Source: Caballeronia ptereochthonis
Lineage (GTDB): Bacteria; Pseudomonadota; Gammaproteobacteria; Burkholderiales; Burkholderiaceae
Reading direction: 5' to 3'
NCBI RefSeq assembly: GCF_001545075.1
Contig: NZ_FCOB02000015.1
Coordinates: 119,066 to 183,065 of the forward strand
DNA: 64,000 nucleotides
The notes under the pieces were generated by a model that saw nothing but the letters and a program-made list of their open reading frames with translations, had not been told where the DNA came from and ran no database searches. The position numbers and the translations under genes are program-made. Positions within the stretch are counted from its first letter, which is position 1. Each line of letters starts with the position of its first letter. Shown one piece after another: positions 9,974 through 19,498 of the stretch.

Positions 9974-10855
9974 ATGTCGATTCTGATCAACAAAGACACG
10001 AAGGTCATCACGCAGGGCATCACCGGCAAGACCGGCCAGTTCCACACGCGAGCCTGCCGCGAATACGCGAACGGCCGTGAAGCGTACGTCGCGGGTGTGA
10101 ACCCGAAGCGTGCGGGCGAAGATTTCGAAGGTATTCCCATCTACGCGAGCGTCAAGGAAGCGAAGGCTGAAACCGGCGCGACCGTTTCGGTGATCTACGT
10201 GCCGCCCGCGGGCGCGGCCGCCGCGATCTGGGAAGCCGTCGAGGCCGATCTCGATCTCGCGATCTGCATCACGGAAGGCATTCCGGTTCGCGACATGCTG
10301 GAAATCAAGGACCGCATGCGCCGCGAAAACCGCAAGACGCTGCTGCTCGGACCGAACTGCCCCGGCACGATCACGCCGGACGAGCTGAAGATCGGCATCA
10401 TGCCGGGCCACATTCACAAGAAGGGCCGCATCGGCGTCGTGTCTCGCTCGGGCACGCTGACGTATGAAGCGGTCGGCCAGCTGACGGCGCTGGGTCTCGG
10501 CCAGTCGTCGGCGGTCGGCATCGGCGGCGATCCGATCAACGGTCTCAAGCACATCGACGTGATGAAGATGTTCAACGACGATCCGGAGACGGACGCCGTC
10601 ATCATGATCGGCGAGATCGGCGGTCCGGACGAAGCGAACGCCGCTTACTGGATCAAGGACAACATGAAGAAGCCGGTGGTCGGCTTCATCGCGGGCGTGA
10701 CGGCGCCTCCGGGCAAGCGCATGGGCCACGCAGGCGCGCTGATCTCGGGCGGTGCGGACACGGCGGAAGCCAAGCTCGAAATCATGGACGCGTGCGGCAT
10801 CAAGGTCACGAAGAATCCGTCGGAGATGGGCCGTCTGCTGAAGTCGGTGCTCTGA
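9974..10855 (+). CDS. sucD: Succinate-CoA ligase, alpha subunit
   Basis: A 293-residue alpha subunit. The CoA-binding Rossmann domain ([29 protein letters not shown]) is followed by the ligase domain. The phosphohistidine is in [14 protein letters not shown] at about residue 252, and the conserved [10 protein letters not shown] loop is present. AGAGG lies eight bases before the ATG. It forms a heterotetramer with SucC in the cytoplasm. The 97-bp gap between the two genes holds no obvious promoter. Confidence 0.98.
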   Translation: MSILINKDTKVITQGITGKTGQFHTRACREYANGREAYVAGVNPKRAGEDFEGIPIYASVKEAKAETGATVSVIYVPPAGAAAAIWEAVEADLDLAICITEGIPVRDMLEIKDRMRRENRKTLLLGPNCPGTITPDELKIGIMPGHIHKKGRIGVVSRSGTLTYEAVGQLTALGLGQSSAVGIGGDPINGLKHIDVMKMFNDDPETDAVIMIGEIGGPDEANAAYWIKDNMKKPVVGFIAGVTAPPGKRMGHAGALISGGADTAEAKLEIMDACGIKVTKNPSEMGRLLKSVL

Positions 10856-10884
10856 TACATCGAGCAGGCAAAATACGCCGGGGT

Positions 10885-10915
10885 TTGGTACTCTTACTGA
10901 TTCCTTTCGTATAAG
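10885..10915 (+). promoter_or_regulatory. Possible terC promoter
   Basis: TTGGTA (10885-10890) and TATAAG (10910-10915) resemble -35 and -10 boxes but with a 19-base spacer. Transcription from here would run straight into the terminator hairpin at 10924. Confidence 0.35.
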
Positions 10916-10923
10916 CCGATAAG

Positions 10924-10954
10924 AAGCGAGGGAGCGCTGCTTCCTCGCTTTTTT
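10924..10954 (+). terminator. Intrinsic terminator after sucCD
   Basis: AAGCGAGG (10924-10931) pairs with CCTCGCTT (10943-10950), with two further weak inner pairs, and is followed by T's. It ends the sucCD operon only 30 bases before the terC ATG. Confidence 0.8.
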
Positions 10955-10983
10955 CATTTCGGCCACTGCTTTCGCTTCGCTAC

Positions 10984-11694
10984 ATGCTCGAATTTTTTTC
11001 GACCCTTCACTGGGGCGCGGTCGTTCAGATCATCCTGATCGACATTTTGCTTGGGGGCGACAATGCCGTCGTGATCGCGCTCGCCTGCCGCAACCTGCCC
11101 GACCAGCAGCGCACGCGCGGCATCGTGCTCGGCACGCTCGGCGCGATTGCGCTGCGCGTCGTGCTGATCGCCTTCGCGGTCATGCTGCTCGACGTTCCGT
11201 TCCTCAAGTTCCTGGGCGGACTGCTGCTGCTGTGGATCGGTCTGAAGCTGATGCAGCCGGATCACGACGAGCATCAGATCAACGCGTCGGACCGGCTGTG
11301 GGCGGCGGTGAAGACGATCATCATCGCGGATGCTGTGATGAGCCTCGACAACGTGATCGCGATCGCGGGCGCGGCGGAGGCGGCCGACCCGCATCATCGC
11401 CTCGCGCTGGTGATCTTCGGCCTCATCGTGAGCATTCCGCTCATCGTGTGGGGCAGCACGCTGGTGCTGAAGCTGCTCGATCGCTTTCCTGTCGTCGTGC
11501 TGATCGGCGCGGGGCTGCTCGGGTGGATCGCGGGCGGGCTCATCATCGACGATCCCTTCATCGATCGCTGGCCCGCGCTCAATACCGAGCTCGTCGGTTA
11601 TGCGGCGCGCGTCATCGGTGCGTTGCTGGTCGTTGCCGTCGGCTGGCTGCTCAAGCGCCGCGCGCTCGCCGACGGCAATCGAGCGGCGGGCTGA
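10984..11694 (+). CDS. TerC/YjbE-family membrane protein (putative metal exporter)
   Basis: A 236-residue polytopic membrane protein of the TerC superfamily, small YjbE/YkoY-like branch. Two conserved acidic motifs in helices, DILLGGDNAVVIAL near 16-30 and ADAVMSLDNVIAIAG near 116-130, are the family hallmark. About seven hydrophobic segments can be seen. Members are linked to Mn2+ efflux or to metalation of secreted enzymes. In other bacteria the gene is often preceded by a manganese-sensing yybP-ykoY riboswitch; I looked for its conserved elements in the 128 bp upstream and did not see them. The gene is bracketed by two strong terminators, so it is probably transcribed alone. Confidence 0.9.
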   Translation: MLEFFSTLHWGAVVQIILIDILLGGDNAVVIALACRNLPDQQRTRGIVLGTLGAIALRVVLIAFAVMLLDVPFLKFLGGLLLLWIGLKLMQPDHDEHQINASDRLWAAVKTIIIADAVMSLDNVIAIAGAAEAADPHHRLALVIFGLIVSIPLIVWGSTLVLKLLDRFPVVVLIGAGLLGWIAGGLIIDDPFIDRWPALNTELVGYAARVIGALLVVAVGWLLKRRALADGNRAAG

Positions 11695-11769
11695 TCCCAT
11701 TCGTTACGGCACGACCGCTTAGGCCGTTCGGCCGACTGTCGCTTTTTTGGCTCCCTCAATACGATCGAA

Positions 11770-11804
11770 GCGTCCTGTCCGCATCGCGCGGCAGGGCGCT
11801 TTTT
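11770..11804 (+). terminator. Intrinsic terminator between terC and pilin gene
   Basis: Left arm GCGTCCTG-T-CCGC (11770-11782) pairs with GCGGCAGGGCGC (11788-11799), with one G-U pair and one bulged T, followed by TTTTT (11800-11804). It lies 32 bases before the pilin ATG. Confidence 0.75.
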
Positions 11805-11835
11805 CGTGGCGTCTTTCGTATTTCTGGGAGCAGCA

Positions 11836-12426
11836 ATGACGATGTTGGCTTGTGGTTTAAATGCGCCGCCGGAACGGCGCGCATTGTGGTTCGGACGTGC
11901 GCAGGAGGTACTGGCGCGCGGCTTCACCCTGATCGAATTGATGATCGTGCTGGCGATCGTCGGCGTGGTCGCGGCTTACGCGATTCCCGCGTATCAGGAC
12001 TATCTGGCGCGAAGCCGCGTGGGCGAGGGCATATCGCTCGCGGCGTCGGCGCGCCTCGCGGTGGCGGAGAACGCGGCGAGCGGCGCGGATCTCGCGGGCG
12101 GCTATGCGTCGCCGCCGGGCACGCGCAACGTCGAGTCCATTCACGTCGACAGCGACACCGGCCAGATCACGATCGCGTATTCGACGCGCGTCGCGCCCGC
12201 GGGCTCGAACACGCTCGTGCTTGTGCCCTCGACTCCCGATAACGCGGATACCCCCACGGCGCGGATCGCACTCACCCGCGGCGCGGTGCAGGCAGGCTCG
12301 CTGACGTGGGAATGCTTTGCGGCGACGAAGACGGCGTCGTCGCTGCCCGCGCCGGGTGCGGGGCCGTTGCCGACCGAAGCGCCGGGCTTGCCGGCCAATC
12401 TCGCACCGCCGGAATGCCGCGCGTAA
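11836..12426 (+). CDS. Type IV pilin (PilA-like major or minor pilin)
   Basis: A type IVa prepilin of 196 residues. The prepilin-peptidase site is G29/F30 in [15 protein letters not shown]. After cleavage and N-methylation Phe would be residue 1, with the conserved Glu at +5. The hydrophobic N-terminal helix is followed by a small pilin globular domain. Two Cys (160 and 194) close a 33-residue C-terminal loop that is mostly Ala, Pro, Ser, Thr and Gly. I start at the ATG at 11836 because GGGAGCAGC is correctly placed; the frame also opens 10 codons earlier. The leader of 29 residues is much longer than the usual 6-15. The neighbour downstream is a PglL-type O-oligosaccharyltransferase, so this pilin is a likely substrate. 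Confidence 0.85.
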   Translation: MTMLACGLNAPPERRALWFGRAQEVLARGFTLIELMIVLAIVGVVAAYAIPAYQDYLARSRVGEGISLAASARLAVAENAASGADLAGGYASPPGTRNVESIHVDSDTGQITIAYSTRVAPAGSNTLVLVPSTPDNADTPTARIALTRGAVQAGSLTWECFAATKTASSLPAPGAGPLPTEAPGLPANLAPPECRA

Positions 12427-12547
12427 GCAGTGCGAAAGAGCGAAGCGCAGGGAACGGGCGCGGCGGCAGGAATTACGGCTCCCCCGCGCCTCGAAGCGTC
12501 GTTTTTGCGCGAAAAACAGCCATTTCGTCGCAAATCCCGCCGTTCGC

Positions 12548-12576
12548 CGGACAGCGGGGGCAAAGTTTTGTATAGT
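12548..12576 (+). promoter_or_regulatory. Possible pglL promoter
   Basis: CGGACA (12548-12553) and TATAGT (12571-12576) with a 17-base spacer lie 30 bases before the pglL ATG. The -10 box is good and the -35 box moderate. Confidence 0.45.
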
Positions 12577-12605
12577 GCGCCGGTTGCCGACGTTCCCTGT
12601 CCCTC

Positions 12606-14423
12606 ATGCCTTCCCAATACGCGCGTTTTCTCTGCTTTGCAGTCCTGTGTCTCGCCTTGACGATTCCTTTCGCTGTCGTCAACCACACGTATCCGATCCC
12701 GACTTTCTACGCCGAATATAGCGCGCTTGCGCTTTATCTCGCGCTCGGCGCGACGGTCGCGCTGCTCGTGCGCGTTGCCGAGCCGAAGGTGCAGTTCGCC
12801 TCCCCGGTCGTGGCGCTGATGCCGCTCGCGTTCGGCCTGCTGCTCGTCGCCCAGACCGTGCTGCTGCCCATTGCGCAGCCGTCGATGAACTGGCTGGGCG
12901 GCGCGTATCTGCTCGCGTCTTTCGTCGCGGTGCATACCGGCTTCGGGCTTGCGCGCGCGGGGCTCGCGGAGAAGGCGCTGCGCATCGGCGCGGCGGCGTT
13001 GATGCTAGGCGGCCTGTTCGCGGTCTTCTGCCAGATCGTGCAGCTCTTTCACCTCGAAGTGAAGTTTACGCCGTTCGTCGTCGCGTACAACGTGACGGTC
13101 GAACGGCGTCCGTTCGGCAACATGGCGCAGGCGAATCACCTTGCAACGGTCATCGCCTTCGCGATGGCGGGGGCGCTCTATTTCGTGCAGTCGCGCCGTC
13201 TGCCGGTCGTCCTGTGGCTCGTGCTGTCGGCGGTGTATTCGCTGGGGCTCGCGCTCACGGTGTCGCGCGGGCCGTGGCTGCAGACAGGCGTGATCGTCGT
13301 CGCCGGGTTCTGGATGGCCGTCGTGCTGGGGCGGCCGATCGCGTCCGAAGGCTTCGACGGACCGGGCCGGCGCGACCTGCGCGCGTGGCTCGTGCCGATC
13401 CTGCTTGCGATCCTGTTCTTCGCGGTGAACGCGGCGGTGCGCTGGGCGAACACGCGTTACGACTTCGGACTCGCGCAATCGGCGGCCGAGCGCATGCAGG
13501 ACGCGAATCAGATCGCGCCGCGCCTCGCGCTCTGGAAATACGGCTGGACGATGTTCAAGACGCATCCGCTGCTGGGCGTCGGCTGGGGCGAGTTTCCGCG
13601 CTATCAGTTCGATCTCGTGCGCGATCTGGGCGGCGTGGAGATCGCGAACAACGCGCACGACATCTTCATCGATCTGCTCGCGAAAACGGGCGCGCTCGGC
13701 GTGGCGATCCTGCTCCTGGGCGTCGTGCTCTGGCTGATCCGCGTGCTGCGCGCGCCGCAGACGCCGGCGCGCATCTTCGCGCTGTCGCTGCTCGGCGTGC
13801 TGATGATGCACGCGCTCGTCGAGTATCCGCAGCAGTACATGTTCTTTCTGATGCCGGCGATGCTCGTCATCGGCCTGCTGGAGACGCGGCCTTTGCGGCT
13901 GGTCGCGCGGCCGCTGTCGTATGGCGTGTATGTCGTGCTCGTGCTCGGCGGGCTCGCGGCGCTCTATCCGACGCTGCGCGATTACAACCGCGCCGAAGTG
14001 CTCTACTACGGCTCGCGGCCGGCCGAGCAGTATCGCGACAATCCGTCGTTCCTGTTCACGGCGTGGGGCGAATACGGCGCGGCGACGCTCTTGACGATCA
14101 ATGCGCAGAATGTCGAGGAGAAACTTGCCGCGCATCGCAAGGCGATCGCGCTGTTGCCGGGCGAGACCGTGTTGCGGCGGTATGCGGTGCTGCAGGCATT
14201 GGCCGGACAGAACGCCGAGGCGCTCGATACGATGGCGCGGCTGAAGATTTTCGCGACCGAGCTACACGACTGGCCGAAGCAGTTGGCGGCCGTCTACGAT
14301 CTCGTCGATGAGGCGGGCCGGCCGCTGACGTCGTTCAAGGCGGATCTGATGAAGCTGTATGGCGTGCCGGCGCAGAATCAATCGCCTTCGACAGAAGACG
14401 ACGAGGACGATGACGGGGAGTGA
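12606..14423 (+). CDS. pglL: O-oligosaccharyltransferase PglL (Wzy_C family)
   Basis: A 605-residue inner-membrane protein with about 12 hydrophobic helices and a large periplasmic loop holding the Wzy_C/O-antigen-ligase signature. The catalytic-type His351 lies in NNAHDIFIDLLAKTGALG, and HPLLGVGWGEFP precedes it. The C-terminal 170 residues are soluble and helical, ending in an acidic tail. PglL enzymes transfer a preassembled lipid-linked glycan to Ser/Thr in low-complexity regions of periplasmic proteins. The location directly after a pilin gene and before moaC matches my recollection of the pglL locus of Burkholderia cenocepacia, where it runs general protein O-glycosylation. An O-antigen ligase (WaaL) is the main alternative, but no LPS-core genes adjoin it. 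Confidence 0.85.
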   Translation: MPSQYARFLCFAVLCLALTIPFAVVNHTYPIPTFYAEYSALALYLALGATVALLVRVAEPKVQFASPVVALMPLAFGLLLVAQTVLLPIAQPSMNWLGGAYLLASFVAVHTGFGLARAGLAEKALRIGAAALMLGGLFAVFCQIVQLFHLEVKFTPFVVAYNVTVERRPFGNMAQANHLATVIAFAMAGALYFVQSRRLPVVLWLVLSAVYSLGLALTVSRGPWLQTGVIVVAGFWMAVVLGRPIASEGFDGPGRRDLRAWLVPILLAILFFAVNAAVRWANTRYDFGLAQSAAERMQDANQIAPRLALWKYGWTMFKTHPLLGVGWGEFPRYQFDLVRDLGGVEIANNAHDIFIDLLAKTGALGVAILLLGVVLWLIRVLRAPQTPARIFALSLLGVLMMHALVEYPQQYMFFLMPAMLVIGLLETRPLRLVARPLSYGVYVVLVLGGLAALYPTLRDYNRAEVLYYGSRPAEQYRDNPSFLFTAWGEYGAATLLTINAQNVEEKLAAHRKAIALLPGETVLRRYAVLQALAGQNAEALDTMARLKIFATELHDWPKQLAAVYDLVDEAGRPLTSFKADLMKLYGVPAQNQSPSTEDDEDDDGE

Positions 14424-14430
14424 GGCGGCG

Positions 14431-14928
14431 TCAGGGTGTCGGCGATGCGTGATCTTCCGCCACCCAATCCCCCGACTTCCCCCCATGCTTCTCCATCACC
14501 CGCACGTTCGTGATGGTCATCCCCCGGTCCACCGCCTTGCACATGTCGTAAATCGTGAGCAACCCGACCTGCACGGCGGTCAGCGCTTCCATCTCCACGC
14601 CGGTTCGTCCGACCGTCTCCACGCGCACCTCGCAATGCACGCCCGGCAGCGCCTCGTCGATCGTGAAATCCACCGCGACGCGCGTGAGCGCCAGCGGATG
14701 ACACAGCGGAATCAGATCGGCGGTGCGCTTCGCGCCCTGAATCGCCGCGATGCGCGCGACGCCGAGCACATCGCCCTTTTTCGCGCGGCCTTCGCGGATC
14801 AGCGCGAGCGTGCTTTCGAGCATCGCGATCGAGCCGCGCGCGATCGCGACGCGCCGCGTCTCGCCCTTGTCGCCGACGTCGACCATGTGCGCCTCGCCGG
14901 CGGCATCGAAATGTGTGAGTCCGGACAT
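14431..14928 (-). CDS. moaC: Cyclic pyranopterin monophosphate synthase MoaC
   Basis: A 165-residue MoaC, second step of molybdenum cofactor synthesis: it converts 3',8-cyclo-GTP made by MoaA into cyclic pyranopterin monophosphate. Conserved segments are [26 protein letters not shown] (metal/substrate-site Cys-His), [13 protein letters not shown] and [12 protein letters not shown]. The ATG at 14928 is fixed by GAAGGAG seven bases upstream; the longer open frame has no similarity. It converges with pglL, with seven bases between the stops. No other moa gene is in the window. Confidence 0.97.
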   Translation of the reverse strand: MSGLTHFDAAGEAHMVDVGDKGETRRVAIARGSIAMLESTLALIREGRAKKGDVLGVARIAAIQGAKRTADLIPLCHPLALTRVAVDFTIDEALPGVHCEVRVETVGRTGVEMEALTAVQVGLLTIYDMCKAVDRGMTITNVRVMEKHGGKSGDWVAEDHASPTP

Positions 14929-15103
14929 AGCGTCTCCTTCGAGTGGGCGCCTATCATACCAGCGTGAATTCGCGCGGTTTTTCGCCGGGCACTGCGCGCG
15001 GACGTCATTCGCCGGCGAGACGGGACGTCTCCGGCGCAACACTTGATACGATAAGCCCGTTTTGGTTTTGAGCGGACCATCGGCGCCGCGCCGGTTTCGC
15101 GCC

Positions 15104-17146
15104 ATGCATTCGACACGTCCGAGCCGCGTGCTCATCTCCCTGCTGTGCCTCGCCCTCGCCATGCCGCCCGCGGCGCTGGCGCAATCAACTGCGCCCGTCG
15201 GCGGCGCCTCGGACGCGGCCGGTTCGACCGGCACGCTCGCCGCGTCGGCGCTGCGTTCATCGCAGGAAAAGGCCGGCGGCGGCGTGCCCGGCAACGTCGC
15301 CGAAGGCGTGTTCGGCGTCTATGGCGGCGCCGAGAGCCGGTTCGCGAACCGGCCCGGCACGATGTCCGGCCTGCGCGCGCCGCTCTCGTCGGTGCAACTG
15401 CCCGATCTCGGCGACGGTTCCGGCGGCTCGCTCACGCCCCAGGCCGAGCGCAAGGTCGGCGAGCGGATGATGCGTGAAGTGCGCGCCGACCCCGACTATC
15501 TCGACGACTGGCTGCTGCGCGACTATCTCGACTCGATCTCGTCGAAGCTGTCGGCCGCGGCGGCCACGCAGTATCTCGGGGGCTACCGGCCCGATTTCGA
15601 CCTCTTCGCGGTGCGCGATCCGCAGATCAACGCGTTTTCGATGCCCGGCGGCTTCATCGGCGTGAATACCGGGCTGATCGCGGCGACGCAGACCGAATCG
15701 GAGCTCGCATCGGTCATCGGCCACGAAATGGGGCACGTGCTCCAGCGCCACATCGCGCGGATGCTCGGCGCGCAGGAAAAGAGCAGCTATGCGGCGCTCG
15801 CCGGCATGCTCGCCGGCCTGCTCGCGGGCCTGCTGGCGCACAGCGGCGATCTCGGCATGGGCATCGCGATGGGCGGCCAGGCGTTCGCGGTCGACAATCA
15901 GCTGCGTTTTTCGCGCGCGGCCGAGCACGAGGCCGATCGCGTCGGCTTTCAGATGCTGGCCGCCGCAGGCTACGATCCCTACGCGATGGCGGCATTCTTC
16001 GAGCGCCTCGACCGCTCGGCGATGGCCGACAACGGCGTGCCGCCCTACGTCCGCACACATCCGCTCACGACCGAGCGCATCGCCGACATGGAAGGCCGTG
16101 CGCGGCGCGTGCCGTACCGGCAGCCGCGCCAGTCGGTGGAGTACGCATTCGTGCGCGCCCGCGCGCGCGTGCTGCAGGTGAACTACGCGAGCGATTATCG
16201 CGAGGTCGCGAGCCGGCTCAGGTCGGAAATCGAAGACCAGACGGCGCTCAATCCGGCGGCGAACTGGTACGGCATCGCGCTGGCGCAATCGCTGATGGGC
16301 GATTACGGCGCCGCCAGCGACGCGCTCGCGAAAGCGCGGCGGCTGTTCGAGGGCGAGGAGGCCAGCACGGCGGCGGCATCGGCGCAGGCTCGGCAGGAGG
16401 CGCAGGCGCTCGCCCCCGCGGCGACGGCTGCAAAGACGGCTTCGACAGTGGCGCAAACGCCATCGCAGAAAGGCAGCGCCGGCGCCGGCCAATCGCTGAG
16501 CAACGCCGACGCCTCGATGATCGCGACGCCGCTCAACGGCGCGCGCGCCCCGCTCAACCTCGGCAAGAGCACGCAACCCGAACCCTCGCCGGCGCGCCCG
16601 CCGCGCTCGTTCGGCGACATCGCGCTCGCGCCGATCCGTGTCGAGGGCGGATCTGCGCCGTCACCGAAACCGCAGCCCGCGCCGCAGGCCCAGCGCAGCT
16701 CGCCGAGCCTCGACGTGCTCGCCGCCGACATCGCGCGCCGCGCCGGCCGCAACGACGAGGCGATCCGTCTCGCCGAGATCGCCCAGAAGCGCTGGCCGGA
16801 ATCGCACGCGGCCATCGACGTGCATTTGCAGGCGCTGCTCGCCGCGCGCCGCTATGCCGAAGCGCAGGCGCTCGCACGGCGCGAAACGCGCGCCGAGCCG
16901 ACGCGGCCCGACTGGTGGCTCTATCTCGCCCAGGCGAGCGCGGGGCTCAACGATCCGCTGCGGCAGCATCAGGCGATGGCGGAAAAGTTCGCGCTCGACG
17001 GCGCGTGGCCGTCCGCGATCCGCCAGTTGAAGGAGGCGCGCGACGTGAAGAACGTGAGCTTCTACGATCTGTCGACGATATCGGCGCGCCTGCGCGATTT
17101 CGAGATGCGCTACAAGGAAGAGCGCGAGCAGGAGAAGAACGGCTAG
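15104..17146 (+). CDS. Periplasmic M48 metalloprotease with TPR-like tail (BepA/YfgC-like)
   Basis: A 680-residue exported protein. The signal peptide ends at PAALA near residue 27. The zinc site is HEMGH (H207, E208, H211) with third ligand E276 in HEADRVG, which defines the M48 family. The C-terminal half is helical and repeat-like (about 350-430 and 540-680), split by an Ala/Pro/Ser-rich linker (about 440-545). In E. coli BepA, the same architecture degrades misassembled outer-membrane proteins and helps LptD assemble, so an outer-membrane quality-control role is likely. E. coli BepA is under 500 residues; the linker explains most of the difference. The start is the ATG at 15104; an upstream in-frame TTG (15062) gives no better leader. 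It diverges from moaC. Confidence 0.9.
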   Translation: MHSTRPSRVLISLLCLALAMPPAALAQSTAPVGGASDAAGSTGTLAASALRSSQEKAGGGVPGNVAEGVFGVYGGAESRFANRPGTMSGLRAPLSSVQLPDLGDGSGGSLTPQAERKVGERMMREVRADPDYLDDWLLRDYLDSISSKLSAAAATQYLGGYRPDFDLFAVRDPQINAFSMPGGFIGVNTGLIAATQTESELASVIGHEMGHVLQRHIARMLGAQEKSSYAALAGMLAGLLAGLLAHSGDLGMGIAMGGQAFAVDNQLRFSRAAEHEADRVGFQMLAAAGYDPYAMAAFFERLDRSAMADNGVPPYVRTHPLTTERIADMEGRARRVPYRQPRQSVEYAFVRARARVLQVNYASDYREVASRLRSEIEDQTALNPAANWYGIALAQSLMGDYGAASDALAKARRLFEGEEASTAAASAQARQEAQALAPAATAAKTASTVAQTPSQKGSAGAGQSLSNADASMIATPLNGARAPLNLGKSTQPEPSPARPPRSFGDIALAPIRVEGGSAPSPKPQPAPQAQRSSPSLDVLAADIARRAGRNDEAIRLAEIAQKRWPESHAAIDVHLQALLAARRYAEAQALARRETRAEPTRPDWWLYLAQASAGLNDPLRQHQAMAEKFALDGAWPSAIRQLKEARDVKNVSFYDLSTISARLRDFEMRYKEEREQEKNG

Positions 17147-17147
17147 C

Positions 17148-17729
17148 TCAGCTGGCTGATGCCGCCCGAGCCGCCGGACTCGAAACGAAGCCGAAGCGAT
17201 TCGCGACTTCCGCCCGCGCGATCATCGACACGGGAAGATCGACGCCCGCGCGCCAGTGAAAGACGCCGCTCTTGCCGGCATCGTCGAGCGAGGCGTGGTT
17301 CGCGAACAGTTCGAGATCGTGGTCGTGCAGCGCGGCCACGCGCGCGGGCGAGGCGTCATCGGAAAAGAGGATGCCGCCTTCGTCGTCGATCCACACATGC
17401 GCCGGCTCGAACGCCGCGCCGGCCTGATCGGTCAGGCGCAAGGCACCGTCCACCGCGTGCAGGCGCACGATCCACGGCGTATACGCCAGCTCCACATACA
17501 CGCGCTGCGGGCCGTTCTGGAAGAACCACTGGCCGTCGGCATCGCTTTCGTAGTTGCGATTGATGAAGCCGAGCAGCGCCTCGTGCCGGATCGGCGTGCC
17601 AAGCTCACCGGCGGCTTGCGCGGCGTCGTCGCGCATGCGCCACTGGCCGCGCCGGTCGAGCAGCAGCCAGCCGGTGCAATGCGGAACGTTGGGCCATTTG
17701 GCGAGCGCCTGCTTGACGATTTCATCCAT
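17148..17729 (-). CDS. Conserved hypothetical protein (DUF)
   Basis: A 193-residue cytoplasmic protein found beside YheT-type hydrolases in Burkholderiaceae. I cannot assign a function. It contains a tryptophan-rich N-terminal part (HCTGWLLLDRRGQWRMRD), a segment NGPQRVYVELAYTPWIVRLH, and an acidic DDEGGILFSD stretch. There is no signal peptide, membrane helix or recognisable catalytic motif. It starts seven bases after the hydrolase stop, so the two are probably cotranscribed, and its own stop meets that of the M48 protease with one base between. Confidence 0.75.
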   Translation of the reverse strand: MDEIVKQALAKWPNVPHCTGWLLLDRRGQWRMRDDAAQAAGELGTPIRHEALLGFINRNYESDADGQWFFQNGPQRVYVELAYTPWIVRLHAVDGALRLTDQAGAAFEPAHVWIDDEGGILFSDDASPARVAALHDHDLELFANHASLDDAGKSGVFHWRAGVDLPVSMIARAEVANRFGFVSSPAARAASAS

Positions 17730-17735
17730 GATGGT

Positions 17736-18809
17736 TCACGAAACGAAGTTCTCCAGATAACCGAACACGCGCAGCGACAGCCAGTCGATCCGGCCCGGGA
17801 ACGGCCCCGTCATGAATCCGACGTGTCCGCCGTGGTTCGGCTGATCGAGCGTGACGCGCTCGGACACTTCCGCGAGCGACGGCAGCGCGAATTCCGGCAG
17901 GAACGGATCGTTGCGCGCGTTCAACAGCAGCGCGGGCACTTCGATGCGCTTCAGATGCGCGCGGATGGTCGCGGTCGACCAGTAGTGATCGGTGTTGCGA
18001 AAGCCGTGCAAGGGCGCGGTCACGACGTTGTCGAACTCGTACAGCGTGCGCGCGGCGAGCACGGCATCGCGGTCGTAAAGCCCGGGATACTGCCCGAGCT
18101 TCGCGAGCGCCTTCTTCTTCAGCGATTTCAGGAAGCTGCGCGTATAGACCATGCCGAAGCCCTGCGAGATCGCCTCGCCGCCGGCGTGGACGTCGAGCGG
18201 CGCGGAGATGGCCGCCGCCGCGCTGACGATCGACGCATCCTTGCCGCGCTCGCACAGCCAGTGCAGGAGCACGTTGCCGCCGAGCGAGACCCCCGCCGCG
18301 ACGATCGGGCCGCGATGCGATTGCGCGAGCCGTCGCAGGATCCAGTCGACTTCGGCGCTGTCGGCGAGGTGATAGAAGCGCGGCAGCAGGTTGAGCGGCC
18401 CGCTGCAACTGCGGAAATGCGGCACGACGCCATGCCAGCCGCGCGCCTGCGCCGCGGCCATCATCGTGCGGGCGTAGTGCGAGTCGGAGTTTCCCTCGAG
18501 ACCGTGGAAGAGCACGAAGAGCGGGGCGGTCGCGGCGGGTTCGTCGCCGGGATCGTGCGCCAGGAAGTCGAGATCGATGAAATCGCCGTCGGGCGTGCTC
18601 CAGCGTTCGCGCCGGTAGCGCACGGCGGGCTTGCGGCCGAACAGCGCCGGGACGATGGTCTGCGCGTGACTCGTTGGCAGCCAGCGCGGCGCGCTGTAGA
18701 GCCACTCCGAGCCCGGCGGCGCGAGCATGCGCGCGGTTTCCCTCAGTGCCACGGCGGGCGCCTTGTCCACGAACGACGAATCGTGTTTCAACAACGGATC
18801 GCGCTTCAT
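17736..18809 (-). CDS. Alpha/beta hydrolase, YheT family
   Basis: A 357-residue alpha/beta hydrolase of the YheT/ABHD1-3 type. Signs are SHAQTIVPALFGRK near 50, FVLFHGLEGNSDSHYA (oxyanion region), GVVPHFRSCSG, and the nucleophile elbow GVSLGG with Ser near residue 174. The acid is likely in NARNDPFLP and the catalytic His in PNHGGHVGF near 320. The substrate in bacteria is unknown; esterase or lipase activity is expected. I start at the ATG at 18809, preceded by GGAGGGG; the frame is open 50 codons further but unlike the family. It belongs to the minus-strand group below waaF. Confidence 0.92.
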   Translation of the reverse strand: MKRDPLLKHDSSFVDKAPAVALRETARMLAPPGSEWLYSAPRWLPTSHAQTIVPALFGRKPAVRYRRERWSTPDGDFIDLDFLAHDPGDEPAATAPLFVLFHGLEGNSDSHYARTMMAAAQARGWHGVVPHFRSCSGPLNLLPRFYHLADSAEVDWILRRLAQSHRGPIVAAGVSLGGNVLLHWLCERGKDASIVSAAAAISAPLDVHAGGEAISQGFGMVYTRSFLKSLKKKALAKLGQYPGLYDRDAVLAARTLYEFDNVVTAPLHGFRNTDHYWSTATIRAHLKRIEVPALLLNARNDPFLPEFALPSLAEVSERVTLDQPNHGGHVGFMTGPFPGRIDWLSLRVFGYLENFVS

Positions 18810-18849
18810 GGCCCCTCCCCGACGAACGTCTTTCCAGCGCTTCAATGCT

Positions 18850-19296
18850 TCAATGCAGCGGTCCCTGACCGTGACGCAGCTTGGCCGCGAACTGTCCCGC
18901 CGTTTCCAGCGGCATCGCGCTCGCGTGGATATGCGCGATGCGCCACTCGCCGCGCTCATGAACCATCACGTAGGTCGTGTAGATCATGCGCGGCGCCCCG
19001 GTCGACGCGGCCGGCTGATGCGCCTCGGCGATCGCATACACCACCGTGCCGAGGCTGTCGTACACGCGGATATCGAGCGGCTCGATGGTCACCGGCTGCG
19101 CTTCGAATTGCTTGCCGAGACCGGCGCGTATGCTTTCCAGCCCATGCAGATGCGTGCCGTCCGGGCAGACGCAGGTGGCGAACTCCTCGTCGAGCCACAA
19201 CGACATCACGGTGTCGATGCTGTTGTCCGCGACGGCCTGATAGTAAGCGTTGAGGGTGTCGGCGGCGGCTTCGAAGAGGCGGGCGAAACGTGGCAT
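18850..19296 (-). CDS. NTF2-like/SnoaL-like protein
   Basis: A 148-residue cytoplasmic protein with the nuclear-transport-factor-2-like cone fold seen in SnoaL and ketosteroid isomerase relatives. An N-terminal helix is followed by YYQAVADNSIDTVMSLWLDEE, HLHGLESIRAGLGKQF, and a C-terminal strand pair with YVMVHERGEWRIAHIHASA. This architecture is common in small stress or unknown-function proteins and in some hydrolases; no substrate can be inferred. The start at 19296 (MPRFARLFEAAADT) is chosen for fold; upstream codons are arginine/proline-rich and unlikely to be translated. It lies 40 bases upstream of the YheT gene. Confidence 0.8.
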   Translation of the reverse strand: MPRFARLFEAAADTLNAYYQAVADNSIDTVMSLWLDEEFATCVCPDGTHLHGLESIRAGLGKQFEAQPVTIEPLDIRVYDSLGTVVYAIAEAHQPAASTGAPRMIYTTYVMVHERGEWRIAHIHASAMPLETAGQFAAKLRHGQGPLH

Positions 19297-19455
19297 GGCT
19301 CGTGGGTCTCTGGCATTCGGTGCAGGCGGCGCGTGCGGCCACTGATGGCGGCGGAGCAACGGGACGGCGCGCTGCATCGGTCATTGGTCAAAGCATGCCC
19401 CCGTTCGGAGACATTCGCGTGTCCGCGTCCGCACACACGGCTGGGAAACCGCCTG

Positions 19456-19495
19456 AAAACGCCGATGCGGGCGCGCGATCCGACGCGCGCCCGCA
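19456..19495 (-). terminator. Terminator hairpin after waaF
   Basis: A perfect 12-bp stem (19466-19477 with 19484-19495, loop of six) starts four bases before the waaF stop codon's far end and, on the minus strand, is followed after six bases by GTTTTC. It is a strong hairpin with a rather short, distant T run. Confidence 0.6.
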
Positions 19496-19498
19496 ACA

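Noticed and set aside
10856..10983. yybP-ykoY manganese riboswitch before terC
   Set aside because: TerC relatives often have one, so I looked for its conserved stem-loop sequence; the spacer holds only a promoter-like sequence and a terminator.
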